From Nephromyces sp. MM_2019 (lineage: Eukaryota; Apicomplexa; Aconoidasida; Nephromycida), in contig JADHZB010000615.1 of assembly GCA_015657535.1 (NCBI GenBank), forward strand, positions 1-64,000: DNA of 64,000 nt. Reading direction: 5' to 3'. Of this stretch, positions 50,801-62,247 are shown piece after piece (position 1 is the first letter of the stretch; each line of letters begins with the position of its first letter). Made by a program: the position numbers and the translations under genes. The notes beneath the pieces are model-generated. The model had not been told where the DNA came from, ran no database searches, and saw only the letters and a list, made by a program, of their open reading frames with translations.

Positions 50801-51272
50801 AGCTAAAAAGGTTTATATGTTCAATAGAATTAAAAAATTCTTACCTATACAATGGGAAGCAAAACAAGTTAGTCCAGGAATTCCATAAGACAAACAAATA
50901 TTTTTCAATCTTAATGTAACATATCCTATCGAACTCCTATCCTAATTTTCTTTCCTAACAAATATCTACCAGTCTAATCTTTTGAATAATATTTATAGTG
51001 AATTAAGTACAGTATTTATTATTTTTTCAACTTTAATCTTATGTAAATAGATATCCAGATGCTTATCGAGCAACATTTGGTGGGTACAATGCGATAAATG
51101 CGAAAAGTGGAGAAAGATACCTAATTCGTTTCCATCATCTGATCAAGAAATGATCCAAAAAAATACGTGGGAATGTAAGATGAATTTTTGGGATAATAGT
51201 TTCACACATAAATATCCCTGTGAAATTCCTTGTGATTGGATTGTTTATCAGTGTTTATATGGTGAAAATTGA
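47870..51272 (+). CDS. DOT1-like SAM methyltransferase with C-terminal CW zinc finger
   Basis: Thirteen exons (47870-48074, 48132-48177, 48236-48353, 48424-48505, 48682-48764, 48889-49034, 49132-49190, 49302-49429, 49622-49804, 49877-50053, 50182-50383, 50554-50867, 51051-51272) give about 654 residues. Residues about 100-290 form a class I methyltransferase fold: VLCDIGSGRGCPNIVAT is motif I, GIELGKLAHILA holds the acidic ribose-binding residue, and THVFSFDAAMPGW sits where DOT1 has its NNFAF segment. This is the DOT1 (H3K79) layout, so histone methylation is likely but not proven. The last exon is a CW domain: WVQCDKCEKWRKIPNSF followed by two downstream Cys (WECK, PCEIPC). CW domains read histone H3 K4 methylation. 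The region between (about 300-580) is unassigned. Confidence 0.82.
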
Positions 51273-52685
51273 TTTTTTAAATTAACTTTTGTTCTCCACT
51301 CTTGATTATTTATAACGAGTGTCCCAAATTCCGAATCACCAACTGATTCATTGAAAATAGTTGTAAATTATATGCTTAAACACATTCCGAAGTTACCACT
51401 ATAAATTAAAACAATACCATAAGCTTATAAAATAAATTTAAATATATCGAATAATAAAACTGCTCGAGGTGGTCCGATTATTGGAACATTTGTCATTAGG
51501 TTTATCAAGCTAGCTCATTACGCTAACTTGTTAGCCTTAACTATATGAACTAGCTTTGACATGTGTCTTGTTCATAGAAGCTAGAAGCCTTTATAGATGA
51601 ATGAATGCTGCTTTAAGTATTATTTTTCATGAGACTCAAATGAATGAATAAATAGCCTGTAATTCACGAGTCCACAACATTTACAACTTAGTGAATGTGG
51701 TTTACAATAACACATATATTTTCTTCAAAATCCCACTATGATCGATAGTTTTAACTAACTATAAACCTGGCTTTTTGGAATTTGAAGAACTAAGTAAACT
51801 ATAACTCACTAAGCCTATAGATCATGGAACTTCGATAAAGCAATTGTTTGAATTGTAATAATTTGAGCTTCTTGTGGGTATCACTATAATATATATGTGA
51901 AACTGTTAGTTTAGATAAATATGTTCAACCTCGGATCAGCTTCTCATTATACTATTTCAAGAGATTAGGTTTAAAGTCTCTGAATCCCATATACCACATG
52001 CGCAATTCTTTGGATTAGTCAATATCATATCTATTTTATTCTAAATAACGACAAATTCTGAAGTTTCATAGCAGGGAATAACATTAATTTATAATCTTGT
52101 CTGCATAATTAACAGATTTATTCAAAAAAAATAATTTTTCTGCTTCAATTGATTATATTTTGGAATCTTGCTTAACTTTTATATAAATTTTATCATCTCC
52201 GATTACAATATTAATCCCATGGACTGATTGAAGCTATGTCAAAGTTTCATTGGTAATTGGGAAGCATATTTTTCACTTAATTTGATTCTTAGAAACTCAA
52301 AAGGGTGATAAAAGTAGAAGAAAATATATCAATATACATTTATTGATTACTATGACACTTTAAAAAAGGAAACAATGATCGATTTGTTTCATTAATTCAT
52401 TATACGGAGCAGATATTTCATAAATTCCATCATAATTTTATACTATCGACTTAAGTGTGTTTGAGAATTATCAAGTCAAACGATCATATATACTCCATAT
52501 AATTATATTCAAGCAAACTTTTAGACCATAGAATGTTACAATTTTATATAGGCTAAATCATACATTAAACCCACATATAATACAATATTCAGCATATTTC
52601 TATAATTTACACTCACTATACTCCCTTTGCTAATGCATAGTTTAATTCTTTTGTTTCAATTTCCAAATCACAATTAAAAATGCAG
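51273..52685. other. Intergenic stretch, about 1.4 kb
   Basis: AT-rich, no gene recognised. A short leader exon for the cis-prenyltransferase may lie here. Confidence 0.5.
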
Positions 52686-54019
52686 GTGGGAAAGATTTTT
52701 CATAAGCCTGATTAGAGGCATAGGCCTACCCGATCATGTAGCTATAATTATGGATGGTAATCGCCGATTTGCAAGAAAGCAATCAAGTTCGATGTCACTA
52801 AAACAAGGGCATGAGCAAGGCTTCAATAAACTTATTCATGTTAGTTTCCAGAAGCATTAAAAAATTTATTTATATGCCTATAACAACTTTAATATATCCT
52901 CTGAATTTACTCTTGTTTAAAGAGCTATTTACCACTTTTTTTGCCACAATTCAGATATGTGAGATCTCTTGTCTTTTGGGAATAAAACACCTGACTGTTT
53001 ACGCCTTTGCTTTGGCAAATTTCAACCGCTCGTCTGATGAAGTTGATGATCTTTTTAATTTAGCTGAAACCAAATTTAGGGACCAAAAATGGTTCAAGTA
53101 TAAGATCTTTTACACTTTAATCAATACTAATTCATGATTATAAATAGGAAACATATATAACATTTAATATAACATTTTGTGCTCAATCTATTCTTTAAAT
53201 TGATAAAAATTATGCTTGCTTTTTAGAAATGTACTTTTGGAAAACAATATTCAATTGAGATTTTCCGGAGACTATAACTTTATCAAAGAAAACTTAAGGG
53301 ATATAATCAAAGAAAATATTGAGATAACGAAAAATTGCACAGGGTAAGAAGACTATGAATATAAAAAATCGGTGCTTAAGATAAAGCGATTATATTATTT
53401 GCACGTAGAATAATCCTTACCCTTTGTATTGCCTATGGAGGTAGACATGAAATTGCTAATGCTATGGAAATGGCAAAGATTGATCATATTAATGACCACA
53501 AAAGCTCCTTTGGCACCTCGATTACTGATAGTGATTTTGATTTTAGCACAATATCTTGCAAAACTGAACCATCAAATGAGAGGTAAAAGTGTAACTATTG
53601 GTTTGATATTAAAGTTGTGAATTATTTATTTTATTATTCATCATGGTTACAACAGGGCTATCCAAACTACTTTCCCTTTTGAAAAGTTTTTAGACAATGC
53701 AGATATTCCTTATCCAGATCTCCTAATACGTACATCTGGTGAAACAAGACTCTCGGATTTCCTTATATATCAAGTAAGAGAATTATTCACGAATCAAGTT
53801 ATGGAAACTATCTTGTATGGTCCATTTGACAAATATGGAGAAATTGTGTTTTCATATTGCTTATGAAAACCATAACTATCTTTAATCTTTTACTTATTTC
53901 ATGTTGTTATAAAACAGTCTTCCGAAAAAACGTCATTCAGGTTTATTCAAAAGCTCTGGCCTGAATTTAGTATAATTGATTTCTTATTATGTCTATTACA
54001 TTTTCGAGTTTTTGGGTGA
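52686..54019 (+). CDS. DHDDS: cis-Prenyltransferase (dehydrodolichyl/polyprenyl diphosphate synthase)
   Basis: Six exons (52686-52839, 52955-53097, 53227-53343, 53409-53582, 53656-53773, 53918-54019) give about 268 residues. All five conserved blocks are present: HVAIIMDGNRRFARK (catalytic Asp), GFNKL, LTVYAFALANFNRS, IAYGGRHEI, and DLLIRTSGETRLSDFLIYQ. The protein elongates farnesyl diphosphate with isopentenyl diphosphate to make dolichol-type carriers, on the ER membrane in eukaryotes. The reading frame opens directly after an acceptor (ATGCAG), so the true start codon is probably on an upstream exon that I could not find. About 1-20 residues may be missing. The C terminus ends with LLHFRVFG, without the NgBR-type RxG tail. 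Confidence 0.93.
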
Positions 54020-54269
54020 TTTGATCAGTTTTAATTCTGGAATTTAAATTTTTATGAAATTATTTATACATTTTTTACACATTAAGTTGACTTATGAAAT
54101 TATAATTAGCTTCCATATATTGAAATGTAAATTATTAGCTTGAAATTTTGATATTGTATAAAAAATTTCGAAGTAGTGGAGAACATTAATATAAAAAAAT
54201 TAATTTATATTATCAATTATTCATACAAAAGGTTTCATTCACATAGGTTGGTTAATAATTTTTAACCCT

Positions 54270-56408
54270 CTATTGTTTTATAAACTCTTGCATATCTAAG
54301 TTGAATATCTCGCTCTTAAGATTATCTATTTTTGATAAAAGATCATTATATCTGGTTTCTTCTGCATCTGAAAATCCACGGCTGTATTAGCGCAAATGTT
54401 TACAAGTAGTCCATACGGTGTATTATTTAGGTGTCAATATATTAAGACAAAATATCTTTCATTCATAAAATAGACAAGATCAATCATTCATCACACATGC
54501 AATAACACTAAGTTATCATATGAAAACACTCTTTTCGGATATAAAAAAAATTAGAATTGTACAATTCAGACTTGTCTTATAATTTTATAGCTCACTTAGC
54601 TTGTAAGATCTCTAATGATTCTTTTAACTTCTCCATCCTTTCAAGTTCTAGCTTCTTCATCTCATTTATAGGTGCATCTCTGATGTAAATTGTAATTATT
54701 ATTTTAAGATGTATTGTTTGTGAAATTATTTCCGCTTACTCAAATTCTTTAATTTCAGCACCTTTCTTGAAGAGCTCGGAAGGAATATTATTTAAATTCA
54801 ATTGATTGTTGTTCTATTAAATTAGATTTAATTGATTATTCTTGGAAACTAAATAAAAATATAAAAGATTAACTAACGAAATTTTTATTGAGCTCTTTTA
54901 ATTTTTGTTTAACACGGATTTCACTTTCAGTTATAGTCTTTTCAACATTTTCTCTGGACTTTTTCTGAAGGGTTTTAATTCGTGTACTTATTCTTTGGAA
55001 ATTTTTAAAATCAAATTTGAGGAAATCCTTAGATTTATCTTGGGGTGGAAACTTTAAAACAAAACATGTATATTGAGAAAAGATTCAAAAGTTTTATTAT
55101 AAATTGTTAATTACACATAAAATTTTTAGGACTTTTAGACATTTTTTACCGTTTTCATTTCTTCATCTATGATTAGAGACTCTATTAGCTCGCCACATTC
55201 CTATGTATATAAAGAAATTGGATTAGAAAAACAATGCACTTGCATTTAGAAAAACATACCTTCATTGAACAACCTGAAAACACTTTGTCCTTCTGTTGGT
55301 TACATTCAAGTAAATTAAAAATAATTTTTGGAAGTCATTTATAAGTTCTTAGTTGATTTACCTTTCTTGATCCAGGGCTGTTTTCAATAAACTTTTTGAC
55401 AGTCTCAGATTCTTTATTGAACCCTAGCTATATAGTTATCATAAAGCAAATATTTCAGCTCTAATACCTTAATTTGCAAAATACCTGCTCAATTAGCTCT
55501 AAAATATCACTTTTCCGTACTCCATTATCTTTTAAGAAGCAGAGAAATTTTATGAATTATGTTAGATATAAATAATCTAAAATAAGTCAGTACCTTTGTC
55601 GATGTCGAGAGATATGAAATACTGTGCAATCTCCTTGCTGGTTTCAGGATTGAGGGCGAGCTGATTCATTGGAATTAGTAATTATATAGCTTAAAATATG
55701 TTTCTGGTAAACATTTGTTCGAATTACCGTGAAGTCTGATCTCATCTCAGCAGAATTTGTTTCTTGACCGATAAAAATTTCATTAATGTCGTTTGTAATT
55801 AGCCATTCTGTTTTGCTTAAATTATATCCTAATAAGGGAAATGTGGTTATTTGAATGAAAATTGCCTTTCTTATAAGCATTGAGTAATTTGTTAGATTAC
55901 CACTCAAATGAAACTTGTAAGAGGTGTAGGCAGCAAAAGGTGATATCATTAAGCATATGAAAAGTTTTTTCTTCCAACTGGTTTTAGGAGCTGGTTCTTC
56001 AGGTGGCTTCACATTAGTATCTGAGATTTATAGTTGTTTATGGATGGGTGTATATTTTCATATAAATAAATTATACAAGCCCATATGAAAATAAAACTAA
56101 CCACTATGTTGGTTTCCATGTATGCTTCCCTCTAATTCACTACTCTGGGAAGTAGCCAACTGGCTTACTTGATTGTTATGAGGCTCGTGGTCGTTGTTGT
56201 GGCTGTTGTCATGCTTTTGTTTATCTGGCTTAACAGTACAAAACAGTCTGTTATCAAATTTACGTAATCTTGAATTCGAGTAAATTTTTATTTTGTTGAG
56301 GTACTGTTTTGGCAGTGTAATGTAGCCTCTCACATACGATTTATGTAATGGGTAGGAAATATATTTAGGAGCCCATTGAGGGCAGTTTACAAATAGCTTA
56401 GGTAACAT
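54270..56408 (-). CDS. Membrane protein with EF-hand-like loop and coiled coil, probably mitochondrial
   Basis: Eleven or more exons from 56408 to 54270. The first exon (56408-56102) starts MLPKLFVNCPQWAPKYI and is basic, with few acidic residues, like a mitochondrial leader, then Asn/His/Ser-rich. The second exon holds one or two hydrophobic segments (KLFICLMISPFAAYTSYKF; AIFIQITTFPLLGY). Next comes SLDIDKDNGVRKSDILELIE, which has the DxDxDG spacing of an EF-hand calcium loop. The last 170 residues are a long coiled coil (KTLQKKSRENVEKTITESE; MKKLELERMEKLKESLEI). I do not recognise a named family. The join between 54,59x and the last exon (…RYNDLLSKIDNLKSEIFN) has a phase mismatch, so a small exon is probably missing there. 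Confidence 0.62.
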
Positions 56409-56963
56409 TATTTAGATTCTATATAATGCTCAAATGACTATCGGCTTAGTTGAGTGTCTGTCAAATTTTAAAGTGATTTTAGTTAATCACTGATTACACA
56501 ATGATGGCGAATATATAATAAGCTCCTAATATAACACTCGTTCATACTTATGCTTATGCTTTTTAGTAAATTGATCATTCATGGTTCAGTTGATAAGATG
56601 TAATTTAATTGTTATACTTTAATGATTAATATTATATTTAGCTAAATTTTTGTAGTTAATTTTATTGATCACTTTGTTCGATAGATTTCAAATAGCCTAT
56701 TTAAATTTTTAGATTGTGATGATCTTACTTATCTAAATTTTATTTTAAATTGTATAGATACTCAAATGTGAATAGATATCGTTTAATGTACAAATTCGGA
56801 GGACTACCCTTTGCCGTAGGTGTTTGTAATCAATGTTATCTGATTCTTTAACGAATTATTATCATAATGATCTTCATTTCAATTGATTAATTATTTGCTT
56901 GTTAGTGATACAAAATTCAGTGAGAATAAAAACTATTGAAAATTTAAAACTTATTTAAAGTTT
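56409..56963. other. Intergenic stretch
   Basis: AT-rich; nothing recognised. Confidence 0.55.
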
Positions 56964-57462
56964 CTATTTGCTTTTTCGGCTCCTATTTGTTTTAGTTGGG
57001 TAGTAGCCTTTAAACAGATGATGATATAAAAAGTTAAGCTAGATTAATAAAATTGCTTAGCGAAAAGTAAAGCACACCTGGGCTATTATCTATCGGATCA
57101 GCTGGGCTGTAATGATAAGGCCTGTTCGAGTTATTTTTGGGTTTTTGTAAAAATTTATTGCCTGTTTAAGTATATTCGTTAGAAATGGAAACAATTTGCA
57201 GATGTTCAAACCTTTGAAAATATCAATAAATCTTCTTCTTTTAGCTTTACTCTTGTCTTGGTTTAATGGGCTATTTGGTTGTGGCTTTTTTTTACTTAAA
57301 TATAACTTGTAACATAACAACTTTAAAATATTATAATTTTACTAACAGCATATCTAGCTTGACTAGTTTAATTGAATCAGTTCCTTTCCCCCCTGTTTGG
57401 CTAGGCCTGTTTGTGTTGAAAATTTTGGTGATAAATTCATCGTTGATACAAAATTTACCCAT
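56964..57462 (-). CDS. Short basic protein of unknown function (4 exons)
   Basis: From the ATG at 57462 the frame reads MGKFCINDEFITKIFNTNRP, then SNSPGYYPTKTNRSRKSK-type basic, Asn/Pro-rich sequence, and stops at 56964. Exon junctions keep phase across donors GTTAGT, GTTTGA and GTGTGC. The whole protein is only about 110 residues and lacks a hydrophobic leader, so a signal-peptide exon may lie upstream. It resembles its neighbour at 57638-58215 in style. Confidence 0.5.
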
Positions 57463-57637
57463 ATGGTCCTGTCTCTACAGTGAGGCTTATTAGAATTCGA
57501 TTAATTAGTTACATATATTGAATAACCCGAGTATCTTATGTCTTTACTTAAGATTGACTTCGAGTGTAAACCCGCTACCTTTTGTCCTTTATACTCTAGT
57601 AGTTTCACATGTTTAGAATAACAACTTAAATTCGATT

Positions 57638-58215
57638 TCAAAATATCTCATAACCAACAGGCTTGCAATTTGTTTTTTGCTCTTCGTTTTTTGTTTTTTC
57701 AAGAACTATTTGATTGTCGTTTGGTGCTTGAATCATAGGATTTTTCAAATAAAATTTATACATACCTAAATGAAAATGAATATATTTATAAATAGTAACT
57801 TTACTAACCTTGATACCCTGGATCTGAAAACTTTATGCTACTGCTTATTGGATTGAACCCACTTTGTGAATTCTTCAAGGGATATCCGGATTTAGACTCC
57901 TTTTTCCTATTCTCATAGGTCAAATTATTTTTGAAAGCTATAATTGTGTATTAAGTATTAGATATGATTTAGCGTTTTAACCATTAGTAACATCCAGTTG
58001 ATCTGTTCTTGCTGCCCTGGGCTTAAGCATCCTAAGGTTTGCATTAGAAGGTAATTTCTGTTCAATAGGGCCATTCTAGAAAAATTATATTAAATTTTTT
58101 TATAAAGAATATGAAATACTATAGTTTACATCATAAGTAACCACACCCTTAAGTGTAAATGCCGTTATTAGGAACAATATAAAAGAAAGATCCTTGAGAA
58201 TGTTTAAAGTTTTCA
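57638..58215 (-). CDS. Secreted protein of unknown function (4 exons)
   Basis: The start at 58215 gives a signal peptide (MKTLNILKDLSFILFLITAF). The mature part (about 150 residues) is Asn/Lys/Pro-rich: ENGPIEQ-like start, LKPRAARTDQLDV, SKSGYPLKNSQSGFNPISSS, DPGYQGMYKFYLKNPMIQ. Introns are short with donors GTAAAC, GTTAAA and GTTAGT, and all junctions keep phase. No cysteine-rich or FAINT-type domain is visible. Likely exported or surface-associated, by signal peptide only. Confidence 0.68.
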
Positions 58216-58819
58216 TAATACAGTCAAATTATTATAATTTTTCCATAAAACCCACTATAACTAATCAAAAAATCACATATCTACTATAATTTCCCAAGAT
58301 ATATATGTTTTCTTGTTACTTAAATTCACTCAGCCGCAATATTTAATAATTGCTTTTAAAACTAACTTGAGCCGTGTAAGTCTGTAAAACTGTATTTCCT
58401 ACTAAATATGAGACTATAATTTGATTAATAGACCAAACAGTTCATAAAAAGAAAGCTAGACTGTAACTACAAGATTTCACTACCTTTGAAAACTTTATAA
58501 TTAAAAAAAAGATTAAATTCATTATTCATAAAGGCACTGAAATTAGTACTAATATAACTTATGGACAAATCACCCTATATACAATAAAACAATGAGGCAT
58601 TTCACTAAAATTTTTGCCCAACACTTAATTATTTGCAAAGTATTTAGCCTTTAAAAATCATTCGAAAAATAGTTTCATTAGCTGTTGCTTGTTTTTAGTC
58701 CTTTTCATACTTTGTTAATTAGTTAAGTTTAATTTCACACGCCGAATTTCCTTTTTTTTCTTCGTTTTCACTTGATTAGTTGGTTTTTCTAGTCAAAAAA
58801 TTTACAGCCATATGTTTAA
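58216..58819. other. Intergenic stretch
   Basis: AT-rich; nothing recognised. Confidence 0.55.
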
Positions 58820-59827
58820 TTAGCATTTGTCACTTTTAAGACTTATATTTATCATACCTCTATCACTTGTTGAAAAGTCTTTAATTATAGATGAGCTACG
58901 AGGACTTTTACAATTATATAATGGTAAAATTTCACCCTCATCCGCTCCACAGGTGGAACTTTCGGTTTCAAATATACTATCGAAAGATTCTCTTTTTGTT
59001 AACTTTATAACCCAGTCTTGTACCTGAACTCTTTTGAGCTCCCATATATACATTATACAAAAAATTATTATATTAAAAACTAGGGTATTAAGTCCTATGA
59101 AAAAACCATAATTAAGGATCTGTAATAGGCCATAAATCAGCCTTAAAAATGAAATTAGAATTCCACAGCTTGGACCATAAGAACAGATAGCTACAATTGT
59201 GTGCCTAATTAATTTATACACTCTCTTATTAAATAACATCTTGTGCAGGCTTTCAGCAGAAGCACTTATACTTTTTATTGAATTTGATACAGTGCTTTTA
59301 TAAAATTGCTCAAAACTGTCATCATTTAGGTTTTGAGCCATTTTAGAGCTATTTTCAAGGCATTGGGTTTCTACGACACAGCCGAGATTATGAAGAGTGT
59401 CAATAACCTCAGGAGAATTCGTTTCAAAACTTTGTAAAGAACATCGGTCCGGCTGGGCTTTTCCCAAATTAGCGATTTTGTTACTATTATAATAAGACAC
59501 CAAATCTGTTGTTAAAACAAATGAAGACTCACACGTCGTGCAATCGCTTTTCGAATCAGATAGAAATTTTAAGTCGATTGATTCAGAATTTGACGCATCT
59601 GTGCTCATATCTAAACAGATTGGTGAGTTTTCTGCCTTATCTTTTAGTTGCATACTTGTTTCTGGTAAAAGCTTTTCTTCTTCATCAGGAACTTTAGCTT
59701 TTACATGGTTCAAGGTAGATAGTTGACTTAATGGACCTGGGATCCAACTAAATATATCTATCAATTCCAGTTTCCTGAAGTTTTTTCCCGTAGAGCCCAT
59801 TAACCAACTAACTTTATTGGTACTCAT
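58820..59827 (-). CDS. Membrane protein of unknown function
   Basis: A single long exon. From the ATG at 59827 it encodes about 335 residues. The first 200 are Ser/Asp/Glu-rich and likely soluble. Residues about 205-265 contain two or three hydrophobic segments (IRHTIVAICSYGPSCGILIS; LRLIYGLLQILNYGFFIGL; TLVFNIIIFCIMYIW), and a 60-residue Ser-rich tail follows. The open frame runs upstream to an acceptor-like TTTCCAG at about 59,855, so an earlier exon is possible. No family recognised. Confidence 0.7.
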   Translation of the reverse strand: MSTNKVSWLMGSTGKNFRKLELIDIFSWIPGPLSQLSTLNHVKAKVPDEEEKLLPETSMQLKDKAENSPICLDMSTDASNSESIDLKFLSDSKSDCTTCESSFVLTTDLVSYYNSNKIANLGKAQPDRCSLQSFETNSPEVIDTLHNLGCVVETQCLENSSKMAQNLNDDSFEQFYKSTVSNSIKSISASAESLHKMLFNKRVYKLIRHTIVAICSYGPSCGILISFLRLIYGLLQILNYGFFIGLNTLVFNIIIFCIMYIWELKRVQVQDWVIKLTKRESFDSIFETESSTCGADEGEILPLYNCKSPRSSSIIKDFSTSDRGMINISLKSDKC

Positions 59828-60567
59828 GGTGCAATTATATTCGATCAATTGGTCTGGAAAGTAATATGTTTGTATTTAAAATAAAAAATTAAAAATGTTG
59901 ATATATATAAATTTTGGCTACTAATAACTCACTATCTCAAGTTAGTAAAATTATAAATATCAGCATTTGCTAAATGTTTAGATTAAAATTTCGATCATGG
60001 CAATAATTTATCCACATTGGGTGGTACGGTTTTGTTATTTGATAGAGTCTCACTAGAGATTTGAATACTACATTTAGAATCTGGCACAGAGTTATTTAAT
60101 TTTAATTTATGTGGATTAATCTTATTGCTTATCTTGTATTACATTCTGATGTAGTCCTTTCTTAGCAACAGAAAATTTTAATATTAATTTTATAGTCCTT
60201 GTATATGTAATAAGTTAATCTTAATAAGGTTAAAGTGTTATAATTAAGCTATCTATAAAGTTAAGTTATTTATAGGTGTTGAAGAACATATTTTTGAGTA
60301 AGCTGTAATTTAGGATTGCGTCTCCCCGCTATATGACATGTAAATAAATATATATATATAGCTCATATTTATTAATTAGTTAAAGCTATAAAGAGCAAGG
60401 GAAAAAATTTTTCATACGGAATAAATTTAAAGGTTCTAAATTGGTTTGTGAGCCAAGTGATAAAAAAAATTGGTTTTTATTATTTTCAAAATATTGTCTG
60501 TTTTGGATGTCATAAAAGGTTATATAGTATTGTAAATAAAACTAAACAAAAAAATTATATTGCTTTA
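59828..60567. other. Intergenic stretch
   Basis: AT-rich. The plus-strand frame at 60448-60690 overlaps the antisense of the YbaB-type gene and is spurious. Confidence 0.55.
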
Positions 60568-61523
60568 CTAAGAGTTTTGGAAAAAGGATTTTGCTTGTGT
60601 TACTGGGATATTCAATTCAGAGCAAATTTTTTCATATTCCTCTCGCTGATATCTATTCGCTTCTTTCCAAGCCTTCTTCATAGCTATTAGGATTTTCTGG
60701 ATAAAGGACAAGAGTTGAATCTAAAACTAGCAAAACATATTTATAACCAATATATGATTTACTTTCTCAAGTTCTCGCTTTGTTAAGTCTCTCCAGCTAT
60801 CACTCAAATTTATATCATTTGGTTCACCAGTGGCATTAAATTCGACTTTTACTTTATCATCAGTGTTAAACATAGTTTCTTCTCCAATACATAATTTCTG
60901 ATTCATTCTTTGCTGTAATTCCTATAGATTGAAGTCAAAACATCGATTAGAGTTTTTTATTACTTTGGTTAAAAATTAAAATTATTTACCTTGTACTTGT
61001 TAAATAATTGAGAAGCTTGCTTGATTGTTTGTAGCATACCATCTAATTTTGGAGATGCAAAAAATATGAAAAAGAAAAATGTTAATATAAAATTTAAAAT
61101 GTTGTAAAAAAATTTAATAACCTTACTACCTGAAGTTGTTCCTTGATTTAGATTCTGTAAATTTTCCAATGCATTTAGTCTCTGAAATTTAATAAAAATA
61201 AAATGTGGGATGCTTTTAAACAAGAAACAAAACAGTAGTTATAAGCATATATTTATCTAATTTAAATGATAAATGCTTCAGGAACAAACCATATTTTGGT
61301 TTTTAGATTTCTTGGTCGCTTTTAAGCGGGCTGTTTGGCCTAATTGTGGAATGGTATTGGAATTTTCATTACACCAGGGGTAGTGTCTATATTCAGTTTC
61401 ACCTATTCTAATAGAAGGTCCATAGTTTTTCTCGTTGAGGAAAGAATACACTGTTGAAATTATTACCGCAAAGTAAAGATACAAAATTACAATAAGGTAA
61501 TGTGAGATCTTTGACATGTTCAT
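60568..61523 (-). CDS. YbaB/EbfC-type nucleoid protein with signal peptide, probably apicoplast
   Basis: Five exons (61523-61290, 61181-61130, 61042-60990, 60921-60763, 60696-60568) give about 208 residues. The N terminus is a signal peptide (MNMSKISHYLIVILYLYFAV) followed by a basic, Asn/Lys-containing stretch, the bipartite layout used for apicoplast import. The C-terminal 110 residues follow the YbaB fold: helix 1 MLQTIKQASQLFNKYKELQQ, the central strands DKVKVEFNATGEPNDINLS (bacterial VKVTMNGRHEVRRVEIDPS), and helix ILIAMKKAWKEANRYQREEY (bacterial LIAAAVNDAVRKVEEASKEK). Bacterial YbaB is a DNA-binding dimer, so this is a candidate organellar DNA-compaction protein. The family call is by motif order only. 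Confidence 0.78.
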
Positions 61524-62247
61524 GGAAAGGACTGAAATAAAATTCTCTACTCTAAATCAATTAGGAGGTATACACTTACCGATACGTTTTTCACAAATAA
61601 AACAACATTATACTCTTACTAAACGAAATTAAAATTATTATTAATCCTTGTAGAAAATGACTTATCACCATTCATTTTAATCTTTTAATCAATTTAAAAA
61701 CAAATAGCCTCTTAACTTACATGATTATGTAAAGTTAAAATATCCAACACTAGTATAGATGCATTTTAATATTAAGCAACTTCTTCTGGGTAACATGTTT
61801 TGAAGTAATGGGATATACTTTTGTTGATAAATTTGATAGACTATTAAATACATAAATATCCTGTTTATGACTATCTTGAGCCTAAGTATTTATTCAATAT
61901 TTTGAATGATCAATTACTAAATAAATTTCTTTTATTCAAATGTTTATTTATATCATTGAAGGGTCATCGAGGCTTTTCATATCTATATATTATTAAAATT
62001 CTCCTAAGCTGTAAATTTGTTTAGAGTGTTCAATAGGATAGATAGTTTTATAAATGATTTATAAAAACATTAACAAGTGTTCCAGTAAAAATAATTAATT
62101 ATAATTCGGTTGGATTTGCTCAAACTGTTAGTGCTTGCTTTGATTATAAGAATAAAGCAAAAGACAGATAGGTTTTAAAATTCCAAATTTGATTGATCTT
62201 TGCTGCCAACATTTATTGTCAGCAGAGTGTTTTAAAATCACAGTGTC
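61524..62247. other. Intergenic stretch
   Basis: AT-rich; nothing recognised. It should contain the YbaB-type gene's promoter. Confidence 0.55.
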
